Made by a program: the position numbers and the translations under genes. Positions 41,276 through 49,880 of a stretch of DNA of 64,000 nt are shown here, piece after piece (positions within the stretch are counted from its first letter, which is position 1; each line of letters opens with the position of its first letter). The notes below the pieces were generated by a model. The model made no database searches, was not told the origin of the DNA, and was given only the letters and a program-made list of their open reading frames with translations. Source of the DNA: an uncultured Clostridia bacterium. GTDB taxonomy: Bacteria; Bacillota; Clostridia; Oscillospirales; Ruminococcaceae. The stretch covers positions 24,327 to 88,326 of the forward strand of contig CANQOC010000011.1 in NCBI GenBank assembly GCA_947625375.1, in the 5' to 3' direction.

Positions 41276-41560
41276 GTGGACTTCGGAAAAAGACTGAGGG
41301 ATTTAAGGCTTCGGGCGGGACTTACACAGGCACAGCTCGCCGAGCGCCTCGGGGTCACAAAATCGGTGGTGTCGTTCTATGAGCTGTCCGAACGGTCGCC
41401 GTCGCCGAACGTAATCATAAAGCTCGCCGAAGTCTTTCACGTCTCGGCGGACTATCTCCTCGGAATAGACAAAAAGCGCACGCTCGACATCTCCGACCTC
41501 GACGAAGAACAGGTGCGTCTTGTCGAGACGATGGTGCGGGCGATGCGCAGTAACGGCTGA
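41276..41560 (+). CDS. XRE-family helix-turn-helix regulator
   Basis: This is a 94-residue protein with an N-terminal Cro/C1-type helix-turn-helix (residues about 1-62: LRDLRLRAGLTQAQLAERLG, VTKSVVSFYELSERSPSPN) and a short helical end. GTG at 41276 is the best start, 10 bases after GGAG; a GTG at 41267 is an alternative. A TATACT box lies at 41245-41250 with a poor -35. It is divergent from small RNA candidate S2, so it may regulate or be regulated near that unit, which is inference. Confidence 0.82.
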   Translation: MDFGKRLRDLRLRAGLTQAQLAERLGVTKSVVSFYELSERSPSPNVIIKLAEVFHVSADYLLGIDKKRTLDISDLDEEQVRLVETMVRAMRSNG

Positions 41561-41561
41561 T

Positions 41562-42041
41562 TCAGAAGAGCGCGGCGACGCCGCAGGATATCAAAAGCAC
41601 GGCGATTCCGGCGATGAGCACCCCGATTACGATACACGGGAACGACATCTTCGGGTTGAGCCTAAGAACCGTCGCGACAAGTGCGCCGGTCCATGCGCCG
41701 GTCCCCGGGAGGGGGATGGCGACCAGGAGTATCAGTCCGAGCGCCTTGTATTTTTCGACGGTGGCGCGGTTCTTCTCGGCCTTGTCCTCCAAAAATCGCG
41801 CGAATTTCCCGACGACGCCGGTTTTTTTCTTCATCCACCCGAGAACCGCGTCGAGCAGCAGGAGAATAAACGGTATCGGGAGAAGATTCCCGAGAATTGC
41901 GCTCAAAAATGAGAGCCAGGGGTTGAGCCCGAAGCCGATTCCGTAGGGGATTCCGCCCCGAAGCTCAACGACCGGGAGCATCGATATAAAGAAAGTTGCG
42001 GCCATCCTTCCGAGGGTGGTCGATGTCAGCCATGAAAGCAT
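41562..42041 (-). CDS. Small multidrug export (COG2426) family membrane protein
   Basis: This 159-residue protein with about four membrane segments matches the Sm_multidrug_ex family (MLPVVELRGGIPYGIGFGLN, LVAIPLPGTGAWTGALVA). The paired PVxELRGG and PLPGTG motifs resemble DedA/SNARE-associated re-entrant loops. The family name comes from early annotation and transport substrates are not established. It starts 3 bp after the NUDIX gene stop on the same strand and ends the dut-tmk block. Confidence 0.85.
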   Translation of the reverse strand: MLSWLTSTTLGRMAATFFISMLPVVELRGGIPYGIGFGLNPWLSFLSAILGNLLPIPFILLLLDAVLGWMKKKTGVVGKFARFLEDKAEKNRATVEKYKALGLILLVAIPLPGTGAWTGALVATVLRLNPKMSFPCIVIGVLIAGIAVLLISCGVAALF

Positions 42042-42044
42042 TTT

Positions 42045-42500
42045 TTACACCTTTTTTCTGATAAATCTGAAATAGTCGGTAAGCGGCCCGACGTTGCTGT
42101 CCGAGAGGTTTTCGGGAAGCTCGGAGAACCACCCGAGCTCGGTCACCTCGCCGTCGCGGAAGGAAAACTCCCCCTCATAGCTTATGCAGCGATAGACGAT
42201 ATCTATGCAGGAACATTCGTCGCCGTTCGGATAGACGTGGTGATGCCGCTTGCCTGAATATATCCCGAAGAGCTCGAATTCCTTAAGGGTGATGCCGAGT
42301 TCTTCTTTTATTTCCCGACGAAGCGCGTCCTCGACCTTTTCGTCGACTTCTATCGCCCCGCCGTGATATCCCCACTTTCCGTCGTCGGCGCGCTTCTGGA
42401 GGAGGACTCTCCCCTGTCCGTCGTCGATTATAAGACATGCGCAGGGCATTATCACGGTGTCGTGACCGACCTTTTTTCTTATCTCCGAGATATACGACAT
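42045..42500 (-). CDS. NUDIX hydrolase
   Basis: The 151-residue protein has a NUDIX box at about residues 47-70 (GAIEVDEKVEDALRREIKEELG) in which the usual GxxE spacing is kept (GGAIEVDEKVEDAL). The preceding VLLQKRADDGKWGYHGG segment is typical of the YfcD/MutT-like group acting on nucleotides or dinucleotides. It lies between tmk and the exporter-like gene, so a nucleotide pool sanitising role is plausible but not shown. Confidence 0.87.
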   Translation of the reverse strand: MSYISEIRKKVGHDTVIMPCACLIIDDGQGRVLLQKRADDGKWGYHGGAIEVDEKVEDALRREIKEELGITLKEFELFGIYSGKRHHHVYPNGDECSCIDIVYRCISYEGEFSFRDGEVTELGWFSELPENLSDSNVGPLTDYFRFIRKKV

Positions 42501-42512
42501 TCCGCGCGCCCC

Positions 42513-43139
42513 CTATATTCCGAGGACCTCGCCGACCGCCGAGATTACGTCCCACGAGACGTCTTCGGGAGAGCGGGCGGCGTTTATTATCTTTATGTTA
42601 TGAGTCGGCGAAAGGCGCTCAAAGACCTCGGAATAGCTCCGGCGGACCCTTTCGATTGACTCGCGGGTCTCGTAAATCTCGCGCGAGGACCGTCCCGCCG
42701 AAATTCTTCGGTCACATTCGTCGGTCGGGACGTCGAGGAAGATGCAGAGATCGGGTTTTATTATCGCCGGACAGCCGACATGCGCCGGCAGAAGCCAGTC
42801 GAGGCCGATATCCATTCCCTGATACGCGAGCGACGAAAAATAGTACCTGTCGCAGATTACTGTCGTTCCCTTTTCGAGCATCGCGCGGATTCCGTCGGCG
42901 GGATTCTCGCAGTGCGCAATCCTGTCCGCAAGAAAGAGCGCCGCAAGCTCGTGGGGCGTCCGCTTGGTGATTCCGCCGAGGGCGTCGCGGATAAGTCCGC
43001 CCGTGGCATGCTGAGTCGGCTCGGCCGTAAGGCATACGGGATATCCCTTTTCGGTGAGGGCGCGCTGAAGAAGGGCAATCTGGGTGCCCTTTCCGCTTCC
43101 GTCAAGTCCCTCAAAGACGATGAATTTAGCGCTTGTCAT
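42513..43139 (-). CDS. tmk: Thymidylate kinase
   Basis: This 208-residue enzyme phosphorylates dTMP to dTDP. It shows the P-loop FEGLDGSGKGTQ at about residue 9, the DRY-type substrate motif CDRYYFSSLAYQG at about residue 97, and an Arg-rich lid (DECDRRISAGRSSREIYE) near residue 140. Length is normal. It is 12 bp downstream of dut, so the two consecutive steps of dTTP supply are co-transcribed. Confidence 0.95.
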   Translation of the reverse strand: MTSAKFIVFEGLDGSGKGTQIALLQRALTEKGYPVCLTAEPTQHATGGLIRDALGGITKRTPHELAALFLADRIAHCENPADGIRAMLEKGTTVICDRYYFSSLAYQGMDIGLDWLLPAHVGCPAIIKPDLCIFLDVPTDECDRRISAGRSSREIYETRESIERVRRSYSEVFERLSPTHNIKIINAARSPEDVSWDVISAVGEVLGI

Positions 43140-43151
43140 TTTAAATCTCCT

Positions 43152-43592
43152 TTAAAGACGGCCGGTCGAGCCGAAGCCGTTCGTGCCCCTCTCGGTTTCG
43201 GGGAGGGAGTCCGCCTCGGCGGTGTCGGGGAAAAGCACGGGGAGGGTCACAAGCTGTGCAATCCTCTCGCCGGGGACGACGGTATATGGCTCTTTCCCGA
43301 GGTTTATAAGCGGGACGGAGAGCTCGCCGCGGTAGTCCGAATCGACGACTCCGACCGAATTCGGGAGGCTTATCCCGTGGCGGCTGCCGAGTCCCGAGCG
43401 CATAAATATGAGCATGACGACGTCGTCCCTGTCCGGGCAGACAGCGATTCCTATCGGAAAGCTCACGATTTCCCCGGGGTTGATTGTGGTCGGCGCGTCG
43501 ATACAGGCGTGAAGGTCGAGCCCCGCGCTGAGGTCCGTCTTCCTCTCGGGGATAATCGCCCCGTCGCGGAGTTTTTTAAAGGTGAGGGTCAT
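43152..43592 (-). CDS. dut: dUTP diphosphatase
   Basis: This is a 146-residue trimeric dUTPase. The five motifs are visible in order: AGLDLHA, MRSGLGSRHGI, NSVGVVDSDYRGEL, GERIAQLV, and the C-terminal RGTNGFGSTGR that closes the active site. It hydrolyses dUTP to dUMP, preventing uracil incorporation and feeding thymidylate synthesis. The ATG at 43592 follows GGAGG; a longer in-frame ORF upstream lacks a ribosome site. The promoter is at 43622-43650. Confidence 0.95.
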   Translation of the reverse strand: MTLTFKKLRDGAIIPERKTDLSAGLDLHACIDAPTTINPGEIVSFPIGIAVCPDRDDVVMLIFMRSGLGSRHGISLPNSVGVVDSDYRGELSVPLINLGKEPYTVVPGERIAQLVTLPVLFPDTAEADSLPETERGTNGFGSTGRL

Positions 43593-43621
43593 GCCGTCCT
43601 CCTTAAAGCTTTGTTTTTTTG

Positions 43622-43650
43622 AATATATCATATTTCGGGGGGAATGTCAA
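43622..43650 (-). promoter_or_regulatory. Promoter of the dut-tmk operon
   Basis: On the minus strand TTGACA and TATATT are 17 bp apart; the spacer is TTCCCCCCGAAATATGA. Confidence 0.8.
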
Positions 43651-43651
43651 T

Positions 43652-43692
43652 TTAGAGGACAGAAATTAGAGGATAGAAGATAGAATTCGGGA
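43652..43692. repeat. Family A repeat, purine half, copy 14
   Basis: GAGGACAGAAATTAGAGGAT and AGAAGATAGAATTC lie directly upstream of the dut promoter. Confidence 0.65.
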
Positions 43693-43741
43693 GCGTGCGG
43701 GCATAAAAATATGCCGCGAACAGCGAAGGTCCGCGGCGATG

Positions 43742-43817
43742 TGGTCGGAGTGAAGGGACTTGAACCCCCGACATCCTGCTCCCAAAGCAGGCGCGCTACC
43801 AGCTGCGCTACACCCCG
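43742..43817 (-). tRNA. tRNA-Pro (anticodon TGG)
   Basis: Read on the minus strand, acceptor CGGGGTG pairs with CACTCCG (one G-T pair), followed by A and an encoded CCA. The anticodon arm CCTGC-TTTGGGA-GCAGG gives anticodon TGG, and the T arm contains GGGGGTTCAAGTCCC. It is 76 bases, with no duplicated 3' end nearby, unlike tRNA-Pro(CGG). Confidence 0.96.
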
Positions 43818-43855
43818 TCGCTAATATTATAGCGGAAGAGGGAGGAAATGTCAAG

Positions 43856-43920
43856 AAGGCAGAATTGAGAAGTCAGGGGGCAGAAGTCGGAGATTAGAGA
43901 ATAGAGAGTAGATGGGGCAT
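43856..43920. repeat. Family A repeat, purine half, copy 15
   Basis: GGCAGAATTGAGAAGTCAGG and GAGATTAGAGAATAGAGAG lie just upstream of the leftward tRNA-Pro gene. Confidence 0.6.
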
Positions 43921-43959
43921 GGCTAAGGGAGAGGGACGGACGGCTATAAAAGATTTGGA

Positions 43960-44435
43960 AGAGCGGAACCCCCTCCCCGGCGGGGAGGGGGTAGGGGGAG
44001 GGGGATATGGCGTAATCACGTCACCGCCAAGGTGACGCGATAAGCCGTCCGCCGCATGGCGGACTCCTTTTATACGGTAGTGCGGCGCAGCACACAATTT
44101 TTCTAAAACTTGCCAAAGTGTCCTCCTTGCCAAGTACCACTCCCCTCGAGGGGAGTGGTCGCGCCGTTCACGAACGTGAACGGCCGGGTGTGGGGTGGAA
44201 CCCCCTCTCTCTCACTGAGGGAGAGGGGGACTGGGGGTGTGGAAGGAAAAAGAGTATGTTATCGCAAACTGACCCCGCCGTCAGGCGGCCCTCCAAACTT
44301 TGGCAACGAAGACCCCCTCCCATGTGGGAGGGGGTTGGGGGTGGGAGTCTAAAGATAGCATGAGCGCAGCGAATTCCTTTTAGCAAGGCAGTGGCGCAAA
44401 GCTTTTTAATTCCGCACAGCGAATTCCTTATAGCC
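43960..44435. repeat. Mosaic palindromic repeat array 7
   Basis: The order is M3 (about 43970-44070, with CACGTCACC/GGTGACGCG and GTCCGCCGCATGGCGGAC), M4 complete (about 44120-44255), then M1 (about 44270-44385, preceded by CCGCCGTCAGGCGG). It ends in the GCGAATTCCTT linker twice. No gene is visible. Confidence 0.88.
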
Positions 44436-44459
44436 GTCCGTTTGCCTCCCCCGCGCAAT

Positions 44460-44502
44460 CCAGCCTCTAACCTCTACCCTCTATCCTCTACCCTCTAACT
44501 TC
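44460..44502. repeat. Family A repeat, pyrimidine half, copy 16
   Basis: CCTCTAACCTCTACCCTCTA-type units end exactly at the spo0A stop codon on the opposite strand. Confidence 0.65.
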
Positions 44503-45306
44503 CTACGCCTTCGCCGCGCTCATCGGGCGCAGCTTGGCGCGCTCGCGGCGGTCCATCGCGATGCGGTCGGAAATCAGCGCGATGAACTCGCTGTTGGTCG
44601 GTTTGCCCTTGCAGGTGTTGACGGTGCAGCCGAAAAAGCTGTTGAGCGTCTCGACGTCCCCGCGGTCCCAAGCGATTTCGATGGCGTGCCGTATCGCGCG
44701 CTCGACCCTCGACGGCGTCGTCTGGAACTCCGACGCGACCGTCGGATATAAGAGCTTCGTCACACATTCGAGCATCTCCGAGTCCTCGATACAGTGCAGA
44801 ATCGCGCTCCTCAGATAGTGGTACCCCTTGATGTGCGCCGGAACACCGAGCTGGTGAATCATCTTCGTGACCGTGACCTCGGGACTGAGGTCCTGACGCG
44901 GCGAAAACGCCGGCTGTGCGTCTTCAAGAAGGTCATAACCGAGGATTTCGTTGATTCGGTCGCCGAGCATCTTCGGCTCAAACGGGCGTATCAGAAAATA
45001 CGACGCCCCCGCCTGCATCGCCTGCCGCTCGGCAAAGGGGTTGTCGCAGGGCGACGTCACAATGAACACCGGCCGCCTTACCGCCGTCCTCCCGAGCTTT
45101 TTCATCAGCTCGATTGCGTCTAAATTCGGCATCGAAAGGTCGAGCACCGCGACGTCGGGCGACTCGTCCTTTACCGCATCGAACAGCACTCCGCCGTCCT
45201 TCGGCCTTGTAATACAGAAAAATCCCATTCCCCTCAGCGCGTCCGCCGCGGCTATGCCGAAGTCCCTTGAATCGTCGCCGATTAAAACCTTTGTCTTTTT
45301 TGTCAT
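44503..45306 (-). CDS. spo0A: Spo0A, master sporulation response regulator
   Basis: This is a 267-residue protein. The receiver domain (about 1-125) has the acidic pair in IGDDSRD, the phospho-acceptor Asp in VAVLDLSMPNLDAI, and the Thr in FIVTSPC. The usual invariant Lys before PF is Arg here (FLIRPFEPK). The DNA-binding domain (about 150-260) carries VTKMIHQLGVPAHIKGYHYL and PSRVERAIRHAIEIAWDRG, the recognition-helix region unique to Spo0A. Phosphorylated Spo0A switches transcription at the onset of sporulation. It has a clear sigma-A-type promoter and a GGAGG site. Confidence 0.96.
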   Translation of the reverse strand: MTKKTKVLIGDDSRDFGIAAADALRGMGFFCITRPKDGGVLFDAVKDESPDVAVLDLSMPNLDAIELMKKLGRTAVRRPVFIVTSPCDNPFAERQAMQAGASYFLIRPFEPKMLGDRINEILGYDLLEDAQPAFSPRQDLSPEVTVTKMIHQLGVPAHIKGYHYLRSAILHCIEDSEMLECVTKLLYPTVASEFQTTPSRVERAIRHAIEIAWDRGDVETLNSFFGCTVNTCKGKPTNSEFIALISDRIAMDRRERAKLRPMSAAKA

Positions 45307-45361
45307 GTTTATTCCTCCGTTCTTTTAATAAGGAAACTCATATTTTCCTTAGCTATTCCAT

Positions 45362-45390
45362 ATTTTACCAGATATCGGGGGAATAATCAA
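45362..45390 (-). promoter_or_regulatory. Promoter of spo0A
   Basis: On the minus strand TTGATT and TAAAAT are 17 bp apart; the spacer is ATTCCCCCGATATCTGG. No convincing 0A box (TGTCGAA) or SigH promoter was found in the 200-bp gap. Confidence 0.75.
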
Positions 45391-45509
45391 GAGCTTTGCA
45401 GAATTTCAGAGGAATAGACAAAAGTCAGGGCAAAAACTTTGGCGCCGTTCGGCAGATATGAGTCGAAATATAGTATCTCGTCTCGAAAATACAAACAATA
45501 TGTTGTATG

Positions 45510-48026
45510 TCACCCCTTGGCGTCGTACCAGCTGTGACCCGAATTGACATCGGCGGTAAGCGGGACCGACAGCTCGACCGCCTTTGCCATCTCCTCCGCG
45601 AGAACCCTTGCGGCGGCGTCGCGGCAGCTTTCGGCCGACTCGACGATAAGCTCGTCGTGCACCTGTAAAATAAGCTTTGCGTCGAGATTTTCGTCCTTAA
45701 GGCGGCGGTAGACCCTTATCATCGCGATTTTGATGATGTCGGCGGCGGTGCCCTGAATCGGGGCGTTCATCGCGGCGCGCTTTCCGAAAGCTTTCATCAC
45801 ACGGTTCGACGCCCGAAGCTCGGGGATATATCTCCGCCGGCCGAACATCGTCGTAACATATCCGTCGCGCTCCGCCGACTCGACGGTGTTCTTCATGAAT
45901 TCATCGATTTTAGGATATGTCCCGAGGTAGTTCTTGATGTATCTGTCCGCCTCGGCGACGGTGCAGTTTATGTCTTTCGAGAGGCTGAACCCGCCGATGC
46001 CGTAGATAATCCCGAAGTTTACCGCCTTTGCCGCCCGCCTCATGTCGGCGTCAATCATCTCCTCGGGAAGACCGAAGACCTGTGCCGCGGTCCTTGTGTG
46101 GATATCCGCGCCGGAGAGGAAGGCCTCTCTCATGTTCTTATCGCCGCTCATCGACGCGAGAACCCGAAGCTCAATCTGGCTGTAGTCGGCGTCGAGGAGG
46201 ACCTTTCCCTCTTCGGCGACAAAGAATTTTCTCATATTCCGCCCGATTTCCTTTCGGACGGGAATGTTCTGCATATTCGGGTTTGACGACGAAATCCTGC
46301 CGGTGCGGGTCTCGGTCTGCCTGAATTCCGAACGGACGCGCCCGTCGGGACAGACCTCGTCCAAAAGTCCGTAGACATATGTCGAAAGGAGCTTCGTCAG
46401 CGTCCGGTAGTCGAGGACGTCCTGTGCAATCGGATGTATCGGCACAAGGTTTTCAAGCACCTCGGCGTTGGTCGACAGTCCGCGGTGGTTCTTCTTGCCG
46501 CTCGGGAGTCCGAGACGGTCGAAAAGGACCTCGCCGAGCTGCTTTGAGGAGTTGATGTTGAACTCCTGCCCCGCAAGGAGATAAATTCGCTGTTCAAGCT
46601 CGGAGATGTCAGCCTTAAGTCCCTCGCCGAACGAGCGGATTCCGTCCGAGTCGACCTTGACGCCGAGCACCTCCATCGACGCAAGCACCTCGCAGAGCGG
46701 CTGTTCGATGTTATAAAGAAGGTCGGACATTCCGCCGTCTTCGACGTTATTTTTCAGCGCTTTCGCAAGGCCGGGGAGGGAGACGATGTCGGCATGACCC
46801 TCGTTTTTGCTATACGGCACGTTATTTGACACGCACAAATTACTCACAGTATAATCCGTAGCCTGTGAATTGAGGAGATATCCCGCCAAATCACAGATGA
46901 AGACAAGTCCCGAAAGCTCGGCGGAATGTTCAAAACAGAATTTATATGCGCTCTTCGCCGAAAACGCGGTCTTTTCATACAGCGAGGTGAAATAGCCGAG
47001 AATGGCGTCCGGGTCTTCGGAGACAAAAACGCTGTCCCCCGAAATCACCTCGAGGCGGCTTCCGTCGAAAATGAAGCAGCTTTCGCCCCGAACGCTTTCG
47101 GCGCAAAGCTCCGAAACGGTGATATCCCTTTCGGCTTGTGCGGGCGCCTCTTTTTCGGGGAGGGCGACGTCGGAGAGGCCGAGCTTGTCGAGCATCTTGA
47201 ACATATCGAGCTCGCTGAGAAGCGCGGCGGCCGCGGCGGCGTCCGGCTCCTTCGGGAGATAGTCATCGCGGTTCCTCGGAATAGGCGCCTCGGTTGAAAT
47301 CGTCGCGAGCCACTTGCTCGTAAACGCCGACTCCTTTCCGTCAATCAGCTTCTGGCGCGCGGCGGCGGTAAGCTTTGCCCCGTCGACGGAGGCATAGAGG
47401 TTTTCGATGCTCCCGAACTGCTGTATAAGGCTCTTCGCGGTCTTCTCGCCGATTCCCGCGACTCCGGGGATATTGTCCGAGCTGTCGCCCATGAGCGCCT
47501 TTATGTCGATGAGCTGTATCGGTTCGACGCCGTATTCCTCAAAAAATCTGTCGCGGTCATAGGCCGAGGTCTCGCGGTTGGTCGCCAGAAGGACCGTCGA
47601 CCTTTCGCCGATGAGCTGGAGATTGTCGCGGTCGCCCGAGAGGATATATACCTCGTCGCCGTCCTCGGAGAACATCTTCGCGACCGAGCCGAGAATGTCG
47701 TCCGCCTCGAACCCCTCGCACTCGATGATGTTTACGCCGAGGTCGGAAAGAAGCTCTTTTACGACCGGGAGCTGTCTTGCAAGGTCGTCGGGCATTCCCT
47801 TTCGGTTCGCCTTGTAAAAGCTGCACGCCTTATGCCGGAAGGTCGGCGCCTTCATGTCGAACGCGACGGCGACGCCGTCGGGGTTGAGGCGCTCGAGCTC
47901 CCGAAGATATACATTCAAAAAGCCGGTGACCGCGTTGGTGGGAAATCCCTTTGACGAGGTGAGGACCTTTATGCCGTAAAACGCCCTGTTGAGGATTGAG
48001 TTTCCGTCGATAACTAATATACGCAT
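45510..48026 (-). CDS. polA: DNA polymerase I
   Basis: This is an 838-residue family A polymerase. The N-terminal 5'-3' exonuclease (about 1-290) has LVIDGNSILNRAFYG, FEADDILG, SGDRDNLQL and MGDSSDNIPGV. The middle region (about 300-460) is the 3'-5' exonuclease fold but lacks the catalytic DxE-type acidic residues, as in Bacillus, so proofreading is probably absent. The polymerase domain has motif A DYSQIELRVLA, motif B RRAAKAVNFGIIYG and motif C QVHDELIVES. It fills gaps in repair and Okazaki processing. The ATG at 48026 follows GGAG. A weak promoter (TTCCAA, 17 bp, TATACT) lies at 48060-48088. Confidence 0.95.
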   Translation of the reverse strand: MRILVIDGNSILNRAFYGIKVLTSSKGFPTNAVTGFLNVYLRELERLNPDGVAVAFDMKAPTFRHKACSFYKANRKGMPDDLARQLPVVKELLSDLGVNIIECEGFEADDILGSVAKMFSEDGDEVYILSGDRDNLQLIGERSTVLLATNRETSAYDRDRFFEEYGVEPIQLIDIKALMGDSSDNIPGVAGIGEKTAKSLIQQFGSIENLYASVDGAKLTAAARQKLIDGKESAFTSKWLATISTEAPIPRNRDDYLPKEPDAAAAAALLSELDMFKMLDKLGLSDVALPEKEAPAQAERDITVSELCAESVRGESCFIFDGSRLEVISGDSVFVSEDPDAILGYFTSLYEKTAFSAKSAYKFCFEHSAELSGLVFICDLAGYLLNSQATDYTVSNLCVSNNVPYSKNEGHADIVSLPGLAKALKNNVEDGGMSDLLYNIEQPLCEVLASMEVLGVKVDSDGIRSFGEGLKADISELEQRIYLLAGQEFNINSSKQLGEVLFDRLGLPSGKKNHRGLSTNAEVLENLVPIHPIAQDVLDYRTLTKLLSTYVYGLLDEVCPDGRVRSEFRQTETRTGRISSSNPNMQNIPVRKEIGRNMRKFFVAEEGKVLLDADYSQIELRVLASMSGDKNMREAFLSGADIHTRTAAQVFGLPEEMIDADMRRAAKAVNFGIIYGIGGFSLSKDINCTVAEADRYIKNYLGTYPKIDEFMKNTVESAERDGYVTTMFGRRRYIPELRASNRVMKAFGKRAAMNAPIQGTAADIIKIAMIRVYRRLKDENLDAKLILQVHDELIVESAESCRDAAARVLAEEMAKAVELSVPLTADVNSGHSWYDAKG

Positions 48027-48184
48027 TTCCGTGCTCCTTCGCAATTTCTTTATTTAAAGAGTATACCACATTTCCGGGACTTTTGGAAGAGGCGGGAAGA
48101 AATTTTTATAAAAGGACTACACAAACGCCGGCGGGTATGATATAATGTCGACGAAGAAATATCAGCGTCAGAGGGCGGAATTAT

Positions 48185-49162
48185 ATGGACTTCGTCAGAG
48201 TCGGCAACGTCAAAATCGAAAAAACCTGTGCGCTGTCGCCGATGGCTTCGGTCGCGGACAGGGCATACAGAGAGCTTTGCCGCGAATACGGCGCAAGCCT
48301 TCTTTGCAGCGAGATGGTCTCGGCAAAGGGCCTTTGCTACGGCGGCGCGGGGTCGTATGAGCTCTGTGAGGTGACGGAGAATCAGCGTCCCTATGCGATA
48401 CAGCTCTTCGGCGAAGAGCCGGAATATATCGCCCGCGCGGTTGAAATCATAAACCGATTTAAACCCGACATCATCGACATAAACATGGGCTGTCCGGTCG
48501 CGAAGGTCGTCAACCCGGGCGGCGGAAGCGCGCTTATGAAGACTCCCGAGCTTGCGGCGGAAATCGTCCGGGCGGCGGTCAGGTCCGCCGACTGCCCCGT
48601 CACGGTAAAATTTCGCTCCGGCTGGGACGAAGAGCACATCAACGCGGTCGAATTCGGAATGATGATGGAACAGGCTGGCGCGGCGGCAATCGCCGTCCAC
48701 CCGAGGACGAGAAAACAGCTTTACGGCGGCAGCGCCGATTGGTCGGTCATAAAGAGGGTCAAGAGCGCCGTCAGAATCCCGGTAATCGGCAACGGCGACG
48801 TCGCCTGCGGAAAGGACGCCGAGAGAATGTACCGCGAGACGGGGTGCGACCTTGTGTCCCTCGCGAGGGCGTCGAACGGGCGTCCTTGGGTCTTTCGCGA
48901 GATAAGGCAGTATCTTATGACCGGCGAAGTCCTCCCCGAGCCGCCGCTCTCAGAGCGCATCGGGGTGATGATTCGGCACGTCGACCTTCTTATAAGGTAT
49001 AAGGGCGAGGACCAAGGGGTCAGAGAGGCGCGGAAAAATGTCGCTTGGTACTTAAAAGGGATACGCGGGGCGGCAAAATGGCGGAACGAGACTGCGTCGC
49101 TGAATACCCGCGATGACATAATAAGGCTTGCGGAGGCGGTGCTGAATGAAAACGGGGAATGA
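48185..49162 (+). CDS. dusB: tRNA dihydrouridine synthase, DusB type
   Basis: This 325-residue FMN enzyme reduces uridines in the tRNA D loop. Signatures are KIEKTCALSPMASVADRAYR at the start, the catalytic Cys in DINMGCPVAKVVNPGGGSAL near residue 100, VKFRSGWDEEHINA, HPRTRKQLYGGSADW, and the phosphate-binding IPVIGNGDVACGKDA. GAGGGCGG precedes the ATG. It leads a tightly packed rightward operon whose other members also modify RNA or protein (trmN-like, rsmI, rimI, queH). A TATAAT box lies at 48138-48143. Confidence 0.93.
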   Translation: MDFVRVGNVKIEKTCALSPMASVADRAYRELCREYGASLLCSEMVSAKGLCYGGAGSYELCEVTENQRPYAIQLFGEEPEYIARAVEIINRFKPDIIDINMGCPVAKVVNPGGGSALMKTPELAAEIVRAAVRSADCPVTVKFRSGWDEEHINAVEFGMMMEQAGAAAIAVHPRTRKQLYGGSADWSVIKRVKSAVRIPVIGNGDVACGKDAERMYRETGCDLVSLARASNGRPWVFREIRQYLMTGEVLPEPPLSERIGVMIRHVDLLIRYKGEDQGVREARKNVAWYLKGIRGAAKWRNETASLNTRDDIIRLAEAVLNENGE

Positions 49163-49880
49163 CGCGGGATATTCCGCCGAAAATCTCGGAAACGGGTATT
49201 TTTCGGTGATATCCGAGAGCGTCCGCTTCGGCACCGACGCTTTTCTGCTCGCCGACTTCGCCGCGCCGAAGCACCGAGACTTCTGTCTTGACCTTTGTTC
49301 CGGAAACGGCATCGTCGCGCTCTTGCTCCTTCGGGAATTCGACCCGCTCGGGGTCGTCGGGGTCGAGATAACGTCCGAGGCGCACCGTCTCGCCGAGATA
49401 TCGAAGGAGCTCAGCGGCGCAGAGAAATTCGTCCCGATAAACGCCGACCTCCGCGGCTGGAGATACGGCGGGCGGCAGTTCGACGTTATAACCTGCAACC
49501 CGCCCTACTACCGCATCGGGAGCGGGGCGGCGCCGTCGACGGAGGCGGGAAAGCTTGCGCGGCACGAGGAGAGCTGCCGGATCGAGGACGTCTGTGACGC
49601 GGCACGGCGAAATCTTAAATACGGCGGGCGGCTTTGCATCTGTCAGCGTCCCGAGAGGCTTTCGGACTGCGTCTGCGCGATGAAGGCGGCGGGAATCGAG
49701 CCGAAGCGGCTTCGGACCGTCCACCGCGACGCCGGCTCGCCGGCTTGGCTGATTCTCCTTGAGGGGAGATACGGCGGGGCGGGGTCGGTCGCAATCGAAA
49801 AGCCGCTTTTGGTATATGACGAAGCGGGGGAATATTCCCCCGAGATGAAGAGAATTTACAGGATAGGTGATGAAAGATGA
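49146..49880 (+). CDS. tRNA1(Val) A37 N6-methyltransferase family (YfiC/TrmN6-like)
   Basis: This is a 244-residue class I SAM methyltransferase. It has a motif I-like segment DLCSGNGIVALLL at about residue 50, GVEITSEAHRLAEI, and the N6-adenine signature NPPYYR at about residue 118. The N-terminal ENLGNGYFSVISESVRFGTD (with FGTDAFLLADF) is the typical start of the YfiC/TrmN6 group. The target in this organism is inferred from E. coli. It overlaps the dus stop by 17 bases and the next ORF by 4. Confidence 0.88.
   Translation: MKTGNDAGYSAENLGNGYFSVISESVRFGTDAFLLADFAAPKHRDFCLDLCSGNGIVALLLLREFDPLGVVGVEITSEAHRLAEISKELSGAEKFVPINADLRGWRYGGRQFDVITCNPPYYRIGSGAAPSTEAGKLARHEESCRIEDVCDAARRNLKYGGRLCICQRPERLSDCVCAMKAAGIEPKRLRTVHRDAGSPAWLILLEGRYGGAGSVAIEKPLLVYDEAGEYSPEMKRIYRIGDER

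Noticed and set aside
45400..45500. 0A boxes upstream of spo0A
   Set aside because: TCGAAA-like fragments occur (near 45463 and 45483) but none match TGTCGAA well enough.
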